NCBI RefSeq assembly: GCF_020686945.1
Contig: NZ_JAJEPR010000012.1
Coordinates: 1-64,000 of the forward strand
Direction of reading: 5' to 3'
DNA: 64,000 nucleotides
From: Limivivens faecihominis
Lineage (GTDB): Bacteria; Bacillota; Clostridia; Lachnospirales; Lachnospiraceae
The translations under genes and the position numbers were made by a program. This document shows positions 43,174 through 51,892 of the stretch, in pieces. The stretch's first letter is position 1; every line of letters begins with the position of its first letter. A model generated the notes under the pieces. That model had not been told where the DNA came from and searched no databases. It saw nothing but the letters and a program-made list of their open reading frames with translations.

Positions 43174-43348
43174 AAGTTCTCCTTTTTCTGGTAGTTCTCG
43201 AACTATTATATATGGAAAACATTGCGCCGTAAAGCATTGAATTTGTGCAAAAAAAGCAAAAAGAAGAGCTGATTGTCCTATAGCTTTTCTAAAAGAATAC
43301 GTTTATACTAAAGTTACAAAATACAGAATTGATGTAAGGAGGAAATTT

Positions 43349-45247
43349 ATGAACTTTGTACTGACAAAAGAGCAGGAGACACTGGAAAAAGGTCTTACGA
43401 TCCTGCTGGAAGAGCACGGACATGCATACGGTGAGGGCGAAATTTCCATCACACCGGTATTTACAGACGAGAATAAATTAAAAGTTGAGAAAAAAGGACA
43501 GGATGTGACCATCTCCTGCAAAGAGAAGGCTCATTTCTTCCGCGGCATCGGCCATCTCTTCAGTCATCTTGAGGATGCCGATTTCGTGAAAGAGGAGACC
43601 GTTTATGTGGACTGCCTGGGCGCTATGCCGGACTGCTCCAGAAACGGTGTTCCGACACCGGATATGCTGAAACGCATGATCCGCACCATGGCTCTCCTGG
43701 GTATGAACGAGATCTTCCTTTACACCGAGGATACCTACGAGCTTCCGGAATATCCGTATTTCGGCGCTTTCCGCGGAAAATTTTCCAAAGAGGAGCTGAA
43801 AGAGTGCGATGCTTACGGCGAGCTCTTCGGCATTTGCCTGGTTCCCTGCATCCAGACTCTGGCACATCTGAGCACCTTCCTTCGCTGGCCGACCAGCAAC
43901 GGTCTGCAGGACAACAGAGACAACCTGCTTCCCGAGGAAGCGAAGACCTATGCCCTCATCGAGAGCATGCTGAAAAACTTCTCCGAGTGTGTCCGCACAA
44001 AGAAAGTACATCTTGGCATGGACGAGGCTCACGGCCTGGGTCTCGGCGAGTATCTGAAAAAACACGGCTTTACCAACCGTCTTTCCATCATGAAACGTCA
44101 CCTGGAAAAAGTAGAGGAGCTTTGCAGAAAATACGGTCTGGAGCCCATGATGTGGAGCGATATGTTCTTCAACCTGGCATCCAAGGACGGCTCCTACTAC
44201 AGCGTTCCGGAAGATTACGAATGGGAAGAAAAGGATAAACCCGGCGATAACCTGACCATGGTTTACTGGGATTACTACAACCATGATCCGAAGACCTATG
44301 AGAGAATGCTGAGCCTTCATAAAAAGCTCTCCAATAAAGTATATTTCGCAGGCGGCGGCTGGACCTGGAACGGCCTGGTTCCCGATTACGGAAAAGCTTT
44401 CGACAGCACCAGGATAGGTATGCGCGTCATGAAACAGCAGAAGGTCCGCAATGCGTTTATGACTCTCTGGATGGATGACGGTACCGAGACTCCTTTCGCA
44501 GCAGGTCTGCTTCCGCTGATCCTTTTCGCTGAGGAAGGTTTCACCGAGGAGCCGGAGGACGCTGCTATCGACGAGAAACTTCACCTGTTCCAAGAAGCTT
44601 CCATGGAAGAGTGGATGCTCCTCACCAAACTGGACTGCCTGCCGGGCTGCGATCCGCTGAATATTGCGGCAGTTAACCCGTCCAAGCACCTGTTCTATCA
44701 GGATCCGCTGCTGGGTCTCTTCGACCGTCAGTATCAGGGATATGACCTCTATGGCCATTACGGCAAACTGGCAAAAGAGCTCCGGGCTGTGGAAGAGCGC
44801 GTGACCGTTTCCAAAAACCTCTTTGCCTGCTACCGTTCTCTGGCAGAGTTTCTGGCAGTGAAGGCTGGTATCGGTCTGGACATCCGCAGAGCTTATCTCG
44901 AGGGAGACAGAGACTGGCTCACCAGCATCGCTGAGGAGCAGATTCCTGTATGCCTGGAGGATCTGGAACAGTACCACGATTTCCGTGAGAAGATCTGGTT
45001 CCATGAGTGCAAACCCAATGGTTATGAGACCATCGACATCCGTCTGGGCGGCCTCCATGCGAGACTGGTAAGCGCTCAGAAGCGGATTCTGGCATATCTT
45101 GCCGATGAGATCACAGAGATCCCCGAGCTTCTGGAAGAGCGCCTTCCCTACAAGCCCAGCGCACCGGAAGGACTGCAGCAGCCCTTCAATATGAACAACT
45201 GGTGCAACATCGTTACCGCTGGAAACATGGGTACCGGTACCGTTTGA
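43349..45247 (+). CDS. GH20-type beta-N-acetylhexosaminidase
   Basis: 632 residues, no signal peptide, so probably cytoplasmic. An N-terminal alpha/beta domain (residues 1-100) precedes a TIM barrel with GMNEIFLYTEDTYEL and the catalytic Asp225-Glu226 pair in HLGMDEAHGLGLG, the substrate-assisted pair typical of GH20. A Trp-rich active-site wall (MVYWDYYNHDPKTYE, GGGWTWNGL) and an all-helical C-terminal region follow. It should release terminal GlcNAc or GalNAc from imported glycan fragments. Downstream genes encode a HexNAc kinase and a nucleotidyltransferase, supporting that assignment. A TATACT box is at 43304-43309 without a good -35 box. Confidence 0.85.
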   Translation: MNFVLTKEQETLEKGLTILLEEHGHAYGEGEISITPVFTDENKLKVEKKGQDVTISCKEKAHFFRGIGHLFSHLEDADFVKEETVYVDCLGAMPDCSRNGVPTPDMLKRMIRTMALLGMNEIFLYTEDTYELPEYPYFGAFRGKFSKEELKECDAYGELFGICLVPCIQTLAHLSTFLRWPTSNGLQDNRDNLLPEEAKTYALIESMLKNFSECVRTKKVHLGMDEAHGLGLGEYLKKHGFTNRLSIMKRHLEKVEELCRKYGLEPMMWSDMFFNLASKDGSYYSVPEDYEWEEKDKPGDNLTMVYWDYYNHDPKTYERMLSLHKKLSNKVYFAGGGWTWNGLVPDYGKAFDSTRIGMRVMKQQKVRNAFMTLWMDDGTETPFAAGLLPLILFAEEGFTEEPEDAAIDEKLHLFQEASMEEWMLLTKLDCLPGCDPLNIAAVNPSKHLFYQDPLLGLFDRQYQGYDLYGHYGKLAKELRAVEERVTVSKNLFACYRSLAEFLAVKAGIGLDIRRAYLEGDRDWLTSIAEEQIPVCLEDLEQYHDFREKIWFHECKPNGYETIDIRLGGLHARLVSAQKRILAYLADEITEIPELLEERLPYKPSAPEGLQQPFNMNNWCNIVTAGNMGTGTV

Positions 45248-45284
45248 TAAAAAAATCGCCTGACTTTATGGCTTGAATCCCCAC

Positions 45285-45314
45285 TTGACAGGTAGAAAAA
45301 GAAACAGGTATGAT
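45285..45314 (+). promoter_or_regulatory. Promoter of the AraC-nucleotidyltransferase-NahK operon
   Basis: TTGACA (45285-45290), an 18-base spacer and TATGAT (45309-45314), 54 bases before the AraC gene start. Confidence 0.75.
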
Positions 45315-45368
45315 AAGTGGAGAAGACAGTAGTTAACCGATTGAAAAGATAAAGGCAGGCGCAAATAC

Positions 45369-46271
45369 ATGGAATACGAAAGCATCATACTGAAAGACGA
45401 GATCACAGTCAGAAAAATTTATACGATCCACTATTTTGAATACATGAAAAACTTTGAGTTTTCGGGAGAAACCCATGATTTCTGGGAGCTCCAGTGCGTG
45501 GACAAGGGCGAAATCAAGGTTCTGGACCATATCCTGAAGGCGGGCCAGGTGATTTTCCACAAGCCCAATGAGTTCCACAATCTGGCGGCAACGGGAGTCA
45601 GCGCCCCCAACGTGGTGGTGGTTTCCTTTGCCTGCACTTCCCCGGCCATGAAGTTTTTCGAGGGCCGTATTCTGGAAGTCAGCGAGTACGAGCGAGGCCT
45701 CTTAGGACAGATGATCTCCGAGGCGAGACGCTGCATCGAGTCCCCGCTGGATGATCCCTATCTCAAGAAAATGGAGAAAAAGAAGGATGCACCCTTTGGC
45801 TCAGAGCAGCTGATCCGGCTTGATCTGGAACTTCTGCTTCTCAGTATGATCCGGAGAAATCTTCCCAACCCGGTGAAACCGGCGGAGGAGATCTGGGCTC
45901 CGGGCGGAGGCGGCTCCGCTGCTTATATTCAGATCATGGACTATCTGAAAGCACATATCTGCGGTTATGTGACCATCGAGGATATCTGCCGGGAAAACCT
46001 CATCGGCCGTTCCCAGCTGCAGAAGATCTTCCGGGAGCAGCATAACTGCGGAGTAATCGACTTTTTTACCAAGATGAAAGTGGAATATGCCAAGGAGCTG
46101 ATTCGGGAGAAAAATCAGAACTTCACCCAGATCTCAGAGTATCTCGGTTATTCCTCCATCCATTATTTTTCCCGTCAGTTCAAGAAGATCACGGGAATGA
46201 CACCCTCTGAGTATACGGCCTCCATCATGGCCCGCTCGGAGTCGAAAAAAAAGACAGAAAGAAGAGTATAA
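45369..46271 (+). CDS. AraC-family transcriptional regulator with cupin sensor
   Basis: 300 residues: an N-terminal cupin-like ligand domain (HDFWELQCVDKGEIKVLD, GQVIFHKPNEFHNL) and a C-terminal double helix-turn-helix (about residues 185-285: YVTIEDICRENLIGRSQLQKIFRE, then ISEYLGYSSIHYFSRQFKKITGMTPSEY). It is flanked by GH20 upstream and sugar-activation genes downstream (two-base gap), so it probably controls the module in response to a HexNAc or its phosphate. The weak -35 of the GH20 promoter suits activation by this protein. Confidence 0.85.
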   Translation: MEYESIILKDEITVRKIYTIHYFEYMKNFEFSGETHDFWELQCVDKGEIKVLDHILKAGQVIFHKPNEFHNLAATGVSAPNVVVVSFACTSPAMKFFEGRILEVSEYERGLLGQMISEARRCIESPLDDPYLKKMEKKKDAPFGSEQLIRLDLELLLLSMIRRNLPNPVKPAEEIWAPGGGGSAAYIQIMDYLKAHICGYVTIEDICRENLIGRSQLQKIFREQHNCGVIDFFTKMKVEYAKELIREKNQNFTQISEYLGYSSIHYFSRQFKKITGMTPSEYTASIMARSESKKKTERRV

Positions 46272-46273
46272 AG

Positions 46274-47200
46274 ATGAGTAAGAAACCTGTACTGGTAATC
46301 ATGGCAGCTGGAATGGGAAGCCGTTACGGCGGCCTTAAACAGATCGATCCGGTAGACAAAGAAGGTCATATCATCATGGACTTTTCCATTTATGACGCAA
46401 AACAGGCCGGATTTGAGAAAGTAATCTTTATCATCAAAAAAGCAAACGAGAAAGATTTCAAAGAGTCTATCGGCGACCGTATGGCAAAGATCATGGACGT
46501 GGACTATGCGTTCCAGGAGCTCACTGATCTGCCCGAGGGCTTTTCTGTTCCCGAAGGCCGTGTGAAACCCTTCGGAACTGCTCATGCAATCTTAAGCTGC
46601 AGAGACAAGATCGACGGACCCTTCGCCGTGATCAACGCCGACGATTATTACGGACCTCATGCCTTCAAGGAGATTTATAATTATCTCTCCACCCATGAGG
46701 ACGACGATAAATACCGTTACACGATGGTAGGTTATATCCTGGAGAACACCCTGACTGAGAATGGCCATGTGGCAAGAGGCGTCTGCACGACCGATGAGAA
46801 TCATCAGCTGGTAGGCATCTGCGAGCGCACCCATATCGAGAAGAGAGGCGATGTGACCGCATATACCGAGGACGACGGCGCTACCTGGACCACAATCCCG
46901 GCAGGCAGTATTGTTTCCATGAATATGTGGGGTTTCACCAGCAGCATTCTGAAAGAGATCGGCAGTCGTTTCCCGAAATTCCTGGAGGAGAACCTTCCGA
47001 AGAATCCGATGAAATGTGAGTTCTTTCTTCCGAGCGTGGTAGGAGAGCTTCTGGCAGAGGATAAGGCTACCGTAGAGGTGCTGAAATCTGAGGATAAATG
47101 GTACGGCGTTACCTATAAAGAGGACAAACCGGTGGTTGTAGCAGCCATTCAGAAATTAAAAGACGAGGGAAGATATCCTCAGAAACTTTGGGAGGAGTAA
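46274..47200 (+). CDS. Sugar-1-phosphate nucleotidyltransferase
   Basis: 308 residues with the NTP-transferase N-terminal signature LVIMAAGMGSRYGGLKQ and the acceptor region FAVINADDYYG (metal-binding Asp). There is no left-handed beta-helix acyltransferase domain, so it is not GlmU. It lies between the AraC gene and the kinase gene with gaps of two and four bases. In HexNAc salvage loci this kind of enzyme would convert the sugar 1-phosphate made by the next gene's product to an NDP-sugar. The preferred nucleotide and sugar are not readable from sequence. Confidence 0.82.
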   Translation: MSKKPVLVIMAAGMGSRYGGLKQIDPVDKEGHIIMDFSIYDAKQAGFEKVIFIIKKANEKDFKESIGDRMAKIMDVDYAFQELTDLPEGFSVPEGRVKPFGTAHAILSCRDKIDGPFAVINADDYYGPHAFKEIYNYLSTHEDDDKYRYTMVGYILENTLTENGHVARGVCTTDENHQLVGICERTHIEKRGDVTAYTEDDGATWTTIPAGSIVSMNMWGFTSSILKEIGSRFPKFLEENLPKNPMKCEFFLPSVVGELLAEDKATVEVLKSEDKWYGVTYKEDKPVVVAAIQKLKDEGRYPQKLWEE

Positions 47201-47204
47201 TAAA

Positions 47205-48311
47205 GTGAAGAAGGAACAGATCACAGCAGAAGTTCTGACAGCCTTTCAGCTGCCGGAAGCAGGACTGAAGGAACTGGCTCCGTACGGAAGCGGTCATATC
47301 AATGACACCTTCCGTGTGACCTACGAGACAGAGAAGGGACAGCGCCGTTATATTCTTCAGAGAATGAACAAGAGTATTTTTGAGAAACCGGTAGAGCTTA
47401 TGGAAAATATCGTCCATGTAACCGAGTGGATCAAAAAGAAAGCAATCGAGAACGGCGGCGATCCGGAGAGAGAGACTCTGACTGTCGTATCTGCAAAGGA
47501 CGGAAAGCCCTACCATGTGGACGGCGAGGGCCAGTACTGGAGAGTGTACCTTTTCGTAGAGGGAACCACAAGCTACGATAAGGTGGAGAAGCCCTCCGAC
47601 TTCTATGAGAGTGCCGTTTCCTTCGGTCACTTCCAGCGCCAGCTGGCAGATTTCCCGGCAAAATCGCTTCATGAGACGATTCCGGATTTCCACAATACTG
47701 CAAAGCGTTTTGAGACCTTTCAGAAGGCTGTGGCAGCCGACGTCTGTGGAAGAGCCGCTTCTGTAAAAGAGGAGATCCAGTTTGTTCTGGATCATGAGGC
47801 TTTCGCCCACACCCTCTGTGATCTGGAAGCAGCAGGAAAGATTCCGACCAGAGTCACCCACAATGACACCAAGCTCAACAATATTCTCATCGACAACGCC
47901 ACCGGAAAAGGCATCTGCGTCATCGACCTGGATACCGTTATGCCGGGCCTGGCTGTGAACGATTTCGGTGATTCCATCCGTTTCGGCGCCAGCACAGGAG
48001 CCGAGGACGAGCCGGACCTCTCCAGGATCTGGTGTGACCTGGAGCTCTACGAGCTGTATGTAAAAGGCTTTATCGAGGGCTGTGGCGGAGCACTTACCGA
48101 TATCGAGCTGGACAACCTGCCCACCGGAGCCATGATGATGACCTTCGAGTGCGGCATGCGTTTCCTCACTGACTATCTGGAAGGCGACCACTACTTCAAG
48201 ACCGCCCGCGAAAACCACAACCTCGAACGTGCCCGCACCCAGTTCAAGCTGGTGAAGGATATGGAAGAGAAACTGCCGAAGATGAAAGAGATTGTAAATA
48301 AATATCGCTAA
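47205..48311 (+). CDS. nahK: N-acetylhexosamine 1-kinase (NahK-type)
   Basis: 368 residues from GTG at 47205 after GGGAGGAG. An aminoglycoside-phosphotransferase fold: GSGHINDTFRVTYE nucleotide loop, catalytic VTHNDTKLNN (Asp221) and metal-binding Asp in VIDLDTVMPG, with NDFGDSIRFGASTGAEDE typical of NahK. NahK phosphorylates GlcNAc or GalNAc at C1. Directly after the nucleotidyltransferase gene and near GH20, this gives a short route from released HexNAc to activated sugar. A strong terminator follows. Confidence 0.85.
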   Translation: MKKEQITAEVLTAFQLPEAGLKELAPYGSGHINDTFRVTYETEKGQRRYILQRMNKSIFEKPVELMENIVHVTEWIKKKAIENGGDPERETLTVVSAKDGKPYHVDGEGQYWRVYLFVEGTTSYDKVEKPSDFYESAVSFGHFQRQLADFPAKSLHETIPDFHNTAKRFETFQKAVAADVCGRAASVKEEIQFVLDHEAFAHTLCDLEAAGKIPTRVTHNDTKLNNILIDNATGKGICVIDLDTVMPGLAVNDFGDSIRFGASTGAEDEPDLSRIWCDLELYELYVKGFIEGCGGALTDIELDNLPTGAMMMTFECGMRFLTDYLEGDHYFKTARENHNLERARTQFKLVKDMEEKLPKMKEIVNKYR

Positions 48312-48411
48312 TTTTGAAAAATGAAATCTGAGGACGGAACGGGCAGCCGTCGCCCATTGTTAGGAGATGCGGGAATGTCACCCCACCAGTTTCATTTTCC
48401 AATACCAAAAG

Positions 48412-48453
48412 CGCCGCAGAACGGACACGAAAATCCATTCTGCGGCGTTTTTT
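48412..48453 (+). terminator. Terminator of the HexNAc operon
   Basis: CGCCGCAGAA (48412-48421) pairs with TTCTGCGGCG (48438-48447), followed by six T. The 100 bases between stop codon and hairpin show no further feature. Confidence 0.9.
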
Positions 48454-48499
48454 ATGTTGGAGGCAGAGATGAAAAAGTGCTCCTGACGAGAGAAAATGG

Positions 48500-48722
48500 T
48501 ATAATGTAAAATAAAAAACTGCAATAAATATGTAATATTGTGTTTTTGGTATATAAAACAAGTAAAAGAAGAAGGCGAAAAGGATGATTGATAGCTTCTG
48601 CCCATACTTTTTGTGAAAAAAAGGATAGAGGGCGATATAAAGCTGCAGGCTCATGAAAAGCGCAAAACAACGGAAAAAACAGCCTGCTCAAAAGTATGGC
48701 TACAAAAATAAATTTTATTTTT
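48500..48722 (+). ncRNA. Candidate structured RNA in a gene-free gap (weak)
   Basis: An extended -10 box TGGTATAAT (48497-48505) could start an RNA of about 210 bases. It would hold a closing stem CCATACTTTTTG (48602-48613) with CAAAAGTATGG (48689-48699) and an inner hairpin GCAGGCT (48645-48651)/AGCCTGC (48681-48687), ending near a T-rich stretch at 48712-48722. It matches no RNA family I can name (no SRP, tmRNA or RNase P core motifs). There is no -35 box. No convincing small ORF lies in 48454-48844. Confidence 0.3.
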
Positions 48723-48724
48723 CA

Positions 48725-48784
48725 TAAAAAAGGATTCCTCGCAAGGCAAAAGGCTAATAAACCTCGTTCTTACAGGAATCCTTT
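48725..48784 (-). terminator. Terminator of coaX
   Basis: On the minus strand AAAGGATTCCT (48784-48774) pairs with AGGAATCCTTT (48739-48729) and runs into T. It lies about 60 bases after the coaX stop codon. Confidence 0.75.
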
Positions 48785-48844
48785 CAATTACTACTGGAGA
48801 TGCCGAAATGTGGTATTAACCGACAGCCCCGCTTTCTATTTCAT

Positions 48845-49621
48845 TCAATGATTATTTTCCTGATTCTTCTTATAAATCAGATTCAGTCCCCGGAGCAGGA
48901 GATTATCATCAAGGATGATGGTCTTCTTGCAGAGGGGAACGATGAGGCTCGCGAGACCGCCGGTGGCGAGGACTGTGGCCGGTTCACCAAGTTCTTCTTC
49001 CATGCGGTCCACGATACCGTCGAGCATGGCGGCGTTTCCGTAAAGGAGACCGCTCTTCATGCAGTCGGCCGTGTTTGTACCGATGATCTTCTTCGGTGCA
49101 TCCAGACTGATGCGGCTTAACTGGGAGGCATGGCTTGCCAGGCCGTCCAGAGAAACACGGATACCGGGGATGATCATACCGCCGATGTAATTTTTCTTAC
49201 GATCCACAACGGATGCCGTCGTGGCGGTGCCGAAATCGAAGATGATCAGCGGAACAGGATATTCATGGATGGCTGCTACAGCGCCGACGATGAGGTCGGA
49301 ACCGGTAACTGCCGGATTGTCCGTCAGGATGTTTAAGCCGGTGCGGATGCCCGGGCCCACCACCATGGCCTGATGGTGCGTGATCTTGAACAGTGCTTCC
49401 TTGATGGTGTTGGTTACAGGAGGCACAACGGAAGAAATAATGGAGCCTGTCAGATCTTTGGTGTGGATGTGATAAAGCTCCAGAACAGTCTTGAAGCCGA
49501 TGGCGTATTCCAGAACGGTTTCGTTGGAATCCGTGGACATTCTCTCGGTAAAAAGAATCTTGTCATCCTTGATACAGCCGATGACGATGTTTGTGTTTCC
49601 GATATCAATCGCTAAAATCAT
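48845..49621 (-). CDS. coaX: Type III pantothenate kinase
   Basis: 258 residues of the ASKHA fold: AIDIGNTNIVIG phosphate loop (Asp5), GPGIRTGL, SDLIVGAVAA, FDFGTATT and GLASLIVPL, all typical of CoaX. It phosphorylates pantothenate as the first step of coenzyme A synthesis and uses a monovalent cation. It lies downstream of an ECF S-component gene (15-base gap) and near coaBC, so pantothenate uptake and use are grouped. Confidence 0.95.
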   Translation of the reverse strand: MILAIDIGNTNIVIGCIKDDKILFTERMSTDSNETVLEYAIGFKTVLELYHIHTKDLTGSIISSVVPPVTNTIKEALFKITHHQAMVVGPGIRTGLNILTDNPAVTGSDLIVGAVAAIHEYPVPLIIFDFGTATTASVVDRKKNYIGGMIIPGIRVSLDGLASHASQLSRISLDAPKKIIGTNTADCMKSGLLYGNAAMLDGIVDRMEEELGEPATVLATGGLASLIVPLCKKTIILDDNLLLRGLNLIYKKNQENNH

Positions 49622-49636
49622 AGGGCTCCTCTATCT

Positions 49637-50266
49637 TTATTCTAACGCTTTTTTGTTCTGCGGCGCGGGAATCAGTCTTGCCTTGGAAAGAGCGGCTCCG
49701 ATGGCTCCGGTGAGGATCGTGGAGGAGATCATTTCACATACGGCATTGATTCCAACAAAGGTGCAGATGAAGACAATCACATTTTTTCCGCCCATCAGTC
49801 CCTGAACATAATCTGTGTTGCCAAAAAGTACAACCAGAGCAGTCATAAAGAATACGGTGTTCAGAAACGCGGAACAAAAACCGGTGACGAGGCAGGCTGC
49901 ATAGACATTGCCACTTTTTCTCACTGCACGGAAAATGTATCCCAGAAGCAGACCGTCCAGAAAACGGGGAACGAAGCGCTGGATGAAGGCGAAAAACGGA
50001 TTGATCTCAAAAAGGACCGCCCCCATGGCACTGGTTCCGCCCACACCGATACATTGCAGAAAACTGGTGAGGCCGAAAACGGCGCCCGCCGCAGCTCCGC
50101 CTGCAGGACCGAGCGTGATGGCACAGATCGCTACCGGGATGACATTGAAGGTGATCGCCAGGGGACCGATGTTCAGATATCCCAGAGGCGTGTACGCCAT
50201 CAGAAGCAGCACTGCAGTCATAAGACCGAGGATTGTCAGTTGCGTTGTTTTTGTCTGTGTTTTCAT
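49637..50266 (-). CDS. ECF transporter S component, probably for pantothenate or a precursor
   Basis: 209 residues from the ATG at 50266 (CAAGGAG before it); the longer in-frame reading starts upstream of the ribosome site. Six hydrophobic helices with ITFNVIPVAICAITLGPAGGAAAGAVFG, the S-component region that contacts EcfT. The energy-coupling genes are not in the window. Coupling to coaX and divergence from coaBC point to pantothenate, but the ligand is inferred from context. Confidence 0.78.
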   Translation of the reverse strand: MKTQTKTTQLTILGLMTAVLLLMAYTPLGYLNIGPLAITFNVIPVAICAITLGPAGGAAAGAVFGLTSFLQCIGVGGTSAMGAVLFEINPFFAFIQRFVPRFLDGLLLGYIFRAVRKSGNVYAACLVTGFCSAFLNTVFFMTALVVLFGNTDYVQGLMGGKNVIVFICTFVGINAVCEMISSTILTGAIGAALSKARLIPAPQNKKALE

Positions 50267-50322
50267 ATTCAATTTTCTCCTTGTTATTATTCCCTTAAGG
50301 GATACAATACAATTACCGGGAA

Positions 50323-50351
50323 AGTATAGCACAGGAAAACTGCCTTCGCAA
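50323..50351 (-). promoter_or_regulatory. Promoter of the ECF S component-coaX operon
   Basis: On the minus strand TTGCGA (50351-50346), a 17-base spacer and TATACT (50328-50323). Confidence 0.65.
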
Positions 50352-50382
50352 GAAGGAAATTAGAACGCACTTTCAAAAAAAC

Positions 50383-50411
50383 ATGTCATATTTCCCGTAT
50401 TATGTTATACT
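50383..50411 (+). promoter_or_regulatory. Promoter of coaBC
   Basis: ATGTCA (50383-50388), a 17-base spacer and TATACT (50406-50411), 45 bases before the coaBC start and divergent from the ECF promoter. Confidence 0.55.
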
Positions 50412-50455
50412 AAAAGCAAAGCGACTTTTTTATTATAGAAGGAGAACAGAAAAAT

Positions 50456-51649
50456 ATGCTGAAAGGAAAAACCGTTGTCCTGGGAGTGACGGGAAGCATC
50501 GCGGCCTATAAGGCGGCAAACCTGGCCAGTATGCTGGTGAAGCTTCACGCCGACGTTCATGTGATCATGACGAAAAACGCCACGAATTTCATTCATCCCA
50601 TCACTTTCGAGACCCTGACCAACCATAAATGTCTGGTGGATACCTTTGACCGGAATTTTCAGTACAGCGTGGAGCATGTAGCTCTGGCGAAAAAGGCCGA
50701 CGTCATGATGATCGCTCCGGCGACAGCCAACGTCATCGGAAAGCTGGCCGGCGGCATCGCCGACGACATGCTGACTACGACGGCTCTCGCCTGCACCTGC
50801 CCCAAGCTCATTGCTCCGGCCATGAACACCCGGATGTTTGAAAATTCCATCGTTCAGGACAACCTGAAAAAACTCACCCTCAACGATTATCAGGTGATCC
50901 AGCCCGCCGTGGGCTTCCTGGCCTGCCGCGACGAGGGAGCCGGAAAGCTTCCGAAAGAGGAAGAGCTTCTGGAGTACATTTTAAAAGAGATCGCCTGTGA
51001 AAAAGACATGAAAGGCCTCAGGGTTCTGGTGACGGCCGGGCCGACGATGGAGGCCATGGACCCGGTTCGCTACATCACGAATCATTCCACTGGAAAAATG
51101 GGCTACGCCATAGCCAGAAACTGTATGCTCCGCGGTGCGGACGTGACGCTTGTGACCGGACAGACCAGCATTGAGAAGCCCCGCTTTGTCAACATCGTGC
51201 CGATTGAGAGTGCGAGAGAGATGTTCGAGGAAGTGACGGGCCGCGCGCCTGAGCAGGATATTATCATCAAGGCAGCTGCCGTGGCCGATTACCGTCCCCA
51301 GACCGTCAGCGTCGAGAAGGTGAAAAAAAGCGGCGACCACATGACGCTGGAGCTGGAAAAGACCGACGATATCCTGAAATACTTAGGCGAGCACAAAAAA
51401 GAGGGTCAGTTCCTCTGTGGCTTTTCCATGGAGACCGAACATATGCTGGAGAATTCCAGGGCGAAGCTCAAAAAGAAAAATCTTGACATGATCGTGGCCA
51501 ACAACCTCAAACAGGCCGGTGCTGGTTTCGGTACGGACACCAATGTGATCACAATGATCACGCCGGAGGAGGAGATTTCTCTGGACCTCATGTCCAAGGA
51601 AGAAGCCGCTGGAAAGATTCTGGACGAGATCTTAAAACTTCGGGGGTGA
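50456..51649 (+). CDS. coaBC: Bifunctional phosphopantothenoylcysteine decarboxylase/phosphopantothenate-cysteine ligase
   Basis: 397 residues. The N-terminal FMN-dependent decarboxylase (CoaC) has GSIAAYK, the PAMN motif in IAPAMNTRMFEN and FLACRDEGAGKLP. The C-terminal ligase (CoaB) begins at VLVTAGPTMEAMDPVRYITNHSTGKMG and includes KAAAVADYRP. Both activities are present, making 4'-phosphopantetheine from phosphopantothenate and cysteine. Two small genes follow closely. Confidence 0.95.
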   Translation: MLKGKTVVLGVTGSIAAYKAANLASMLVKLHADVHVIMTKNATNFIHPITFETLTNHKCLVDTFDRNFQYSVEHVALAKKADVMMIAPATANVIGKLAGGIADDMLTTTALACTCPKLIAPAMNTRMFENSIVQDNLKKLTLNDYQVIQPAVGFLACRDEGAGKLPKEEELLEYILKEIACEKDMKGLRVLVTAGPTMEAMDPVRYITNHSTGKMGYAIARNCMLRGADVTLVTGQTSIEKPRFVNIVPIESAREMFEEVTGRAPEQDIIIKAAAVADYRPQTVSVEKVKKSGDHMTLELEKTDDILKYLGEHKKEGQFLCGFSMETEHMLENSRAKLKKKNLDMIVANNLKQAGAGFGTDTNVITMITPEEEISLDLMSKEEAAGKILDEILKLRG

Positions 51650-51653
51650 GAGC

Positions 51654-51881
51654 ATGAAAGAATACGAAGCAATCCTGGAGATCATCAACCAGTGTCCGCT
51701 CAACAGGGACAGAGATACCTTTTTTGAGGAGATCAAGACCGACGATCTGGACGAGTTTGTGAAGAAAAAATTCGCCGGACAGGAAATTACCTATGACAAA
51801 ACCGTGGCAAAGGATGGTTCGGTGATCTTCGACCTGATGGTCAGCGGGATTCATCAGCGTTATACTTTTACCGAGATATGA
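51654..51881 (+). CDS. Small uncharacterised protein after coaBC
   Basis: 75 residues, acidic, no signal peptide or membrane segment (MKEYEAILEIINQCPLNRDR..., ending SGIHQRYTFTEI). It starts four bases after coaBC with GGGGGTGAGAG as ribosome site and is 11 bases from the next gene, so it is very probably translated. The family is not recognised; the pattern looks like a small alpha/beta fold. Confidence 0.7.
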   Translation: MKEYEAILEIINQCPLNRDRDTFFEEIKTDDLDEFVKKKFAGQEITYDKTVAKDGSVIFDLMVSGIHQRYTFTEI

Positions 51882-51892
51882 GGTGATAGAAT

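Noticed and set aside
43478..45058. A 526-codon open frame on the minus strand
   Set aside because: It lies wholly opposite the GH20 gene, has no ribosome site and arises from that gene's codon bias.
48244..48691. Overlapping minus-strand frames of 79 and 136 codons
   Set aside because: They cross a terminator and the possible RNA region, lack ribosome sites and have low-complexity Phe/Tyr/Leu content.
50267..50455. A pantothenate-related riboswitch between the divergent coa genes
   Set aside because: The gap is filled by two ordinary promoters and shows no clear conserved stem structure.
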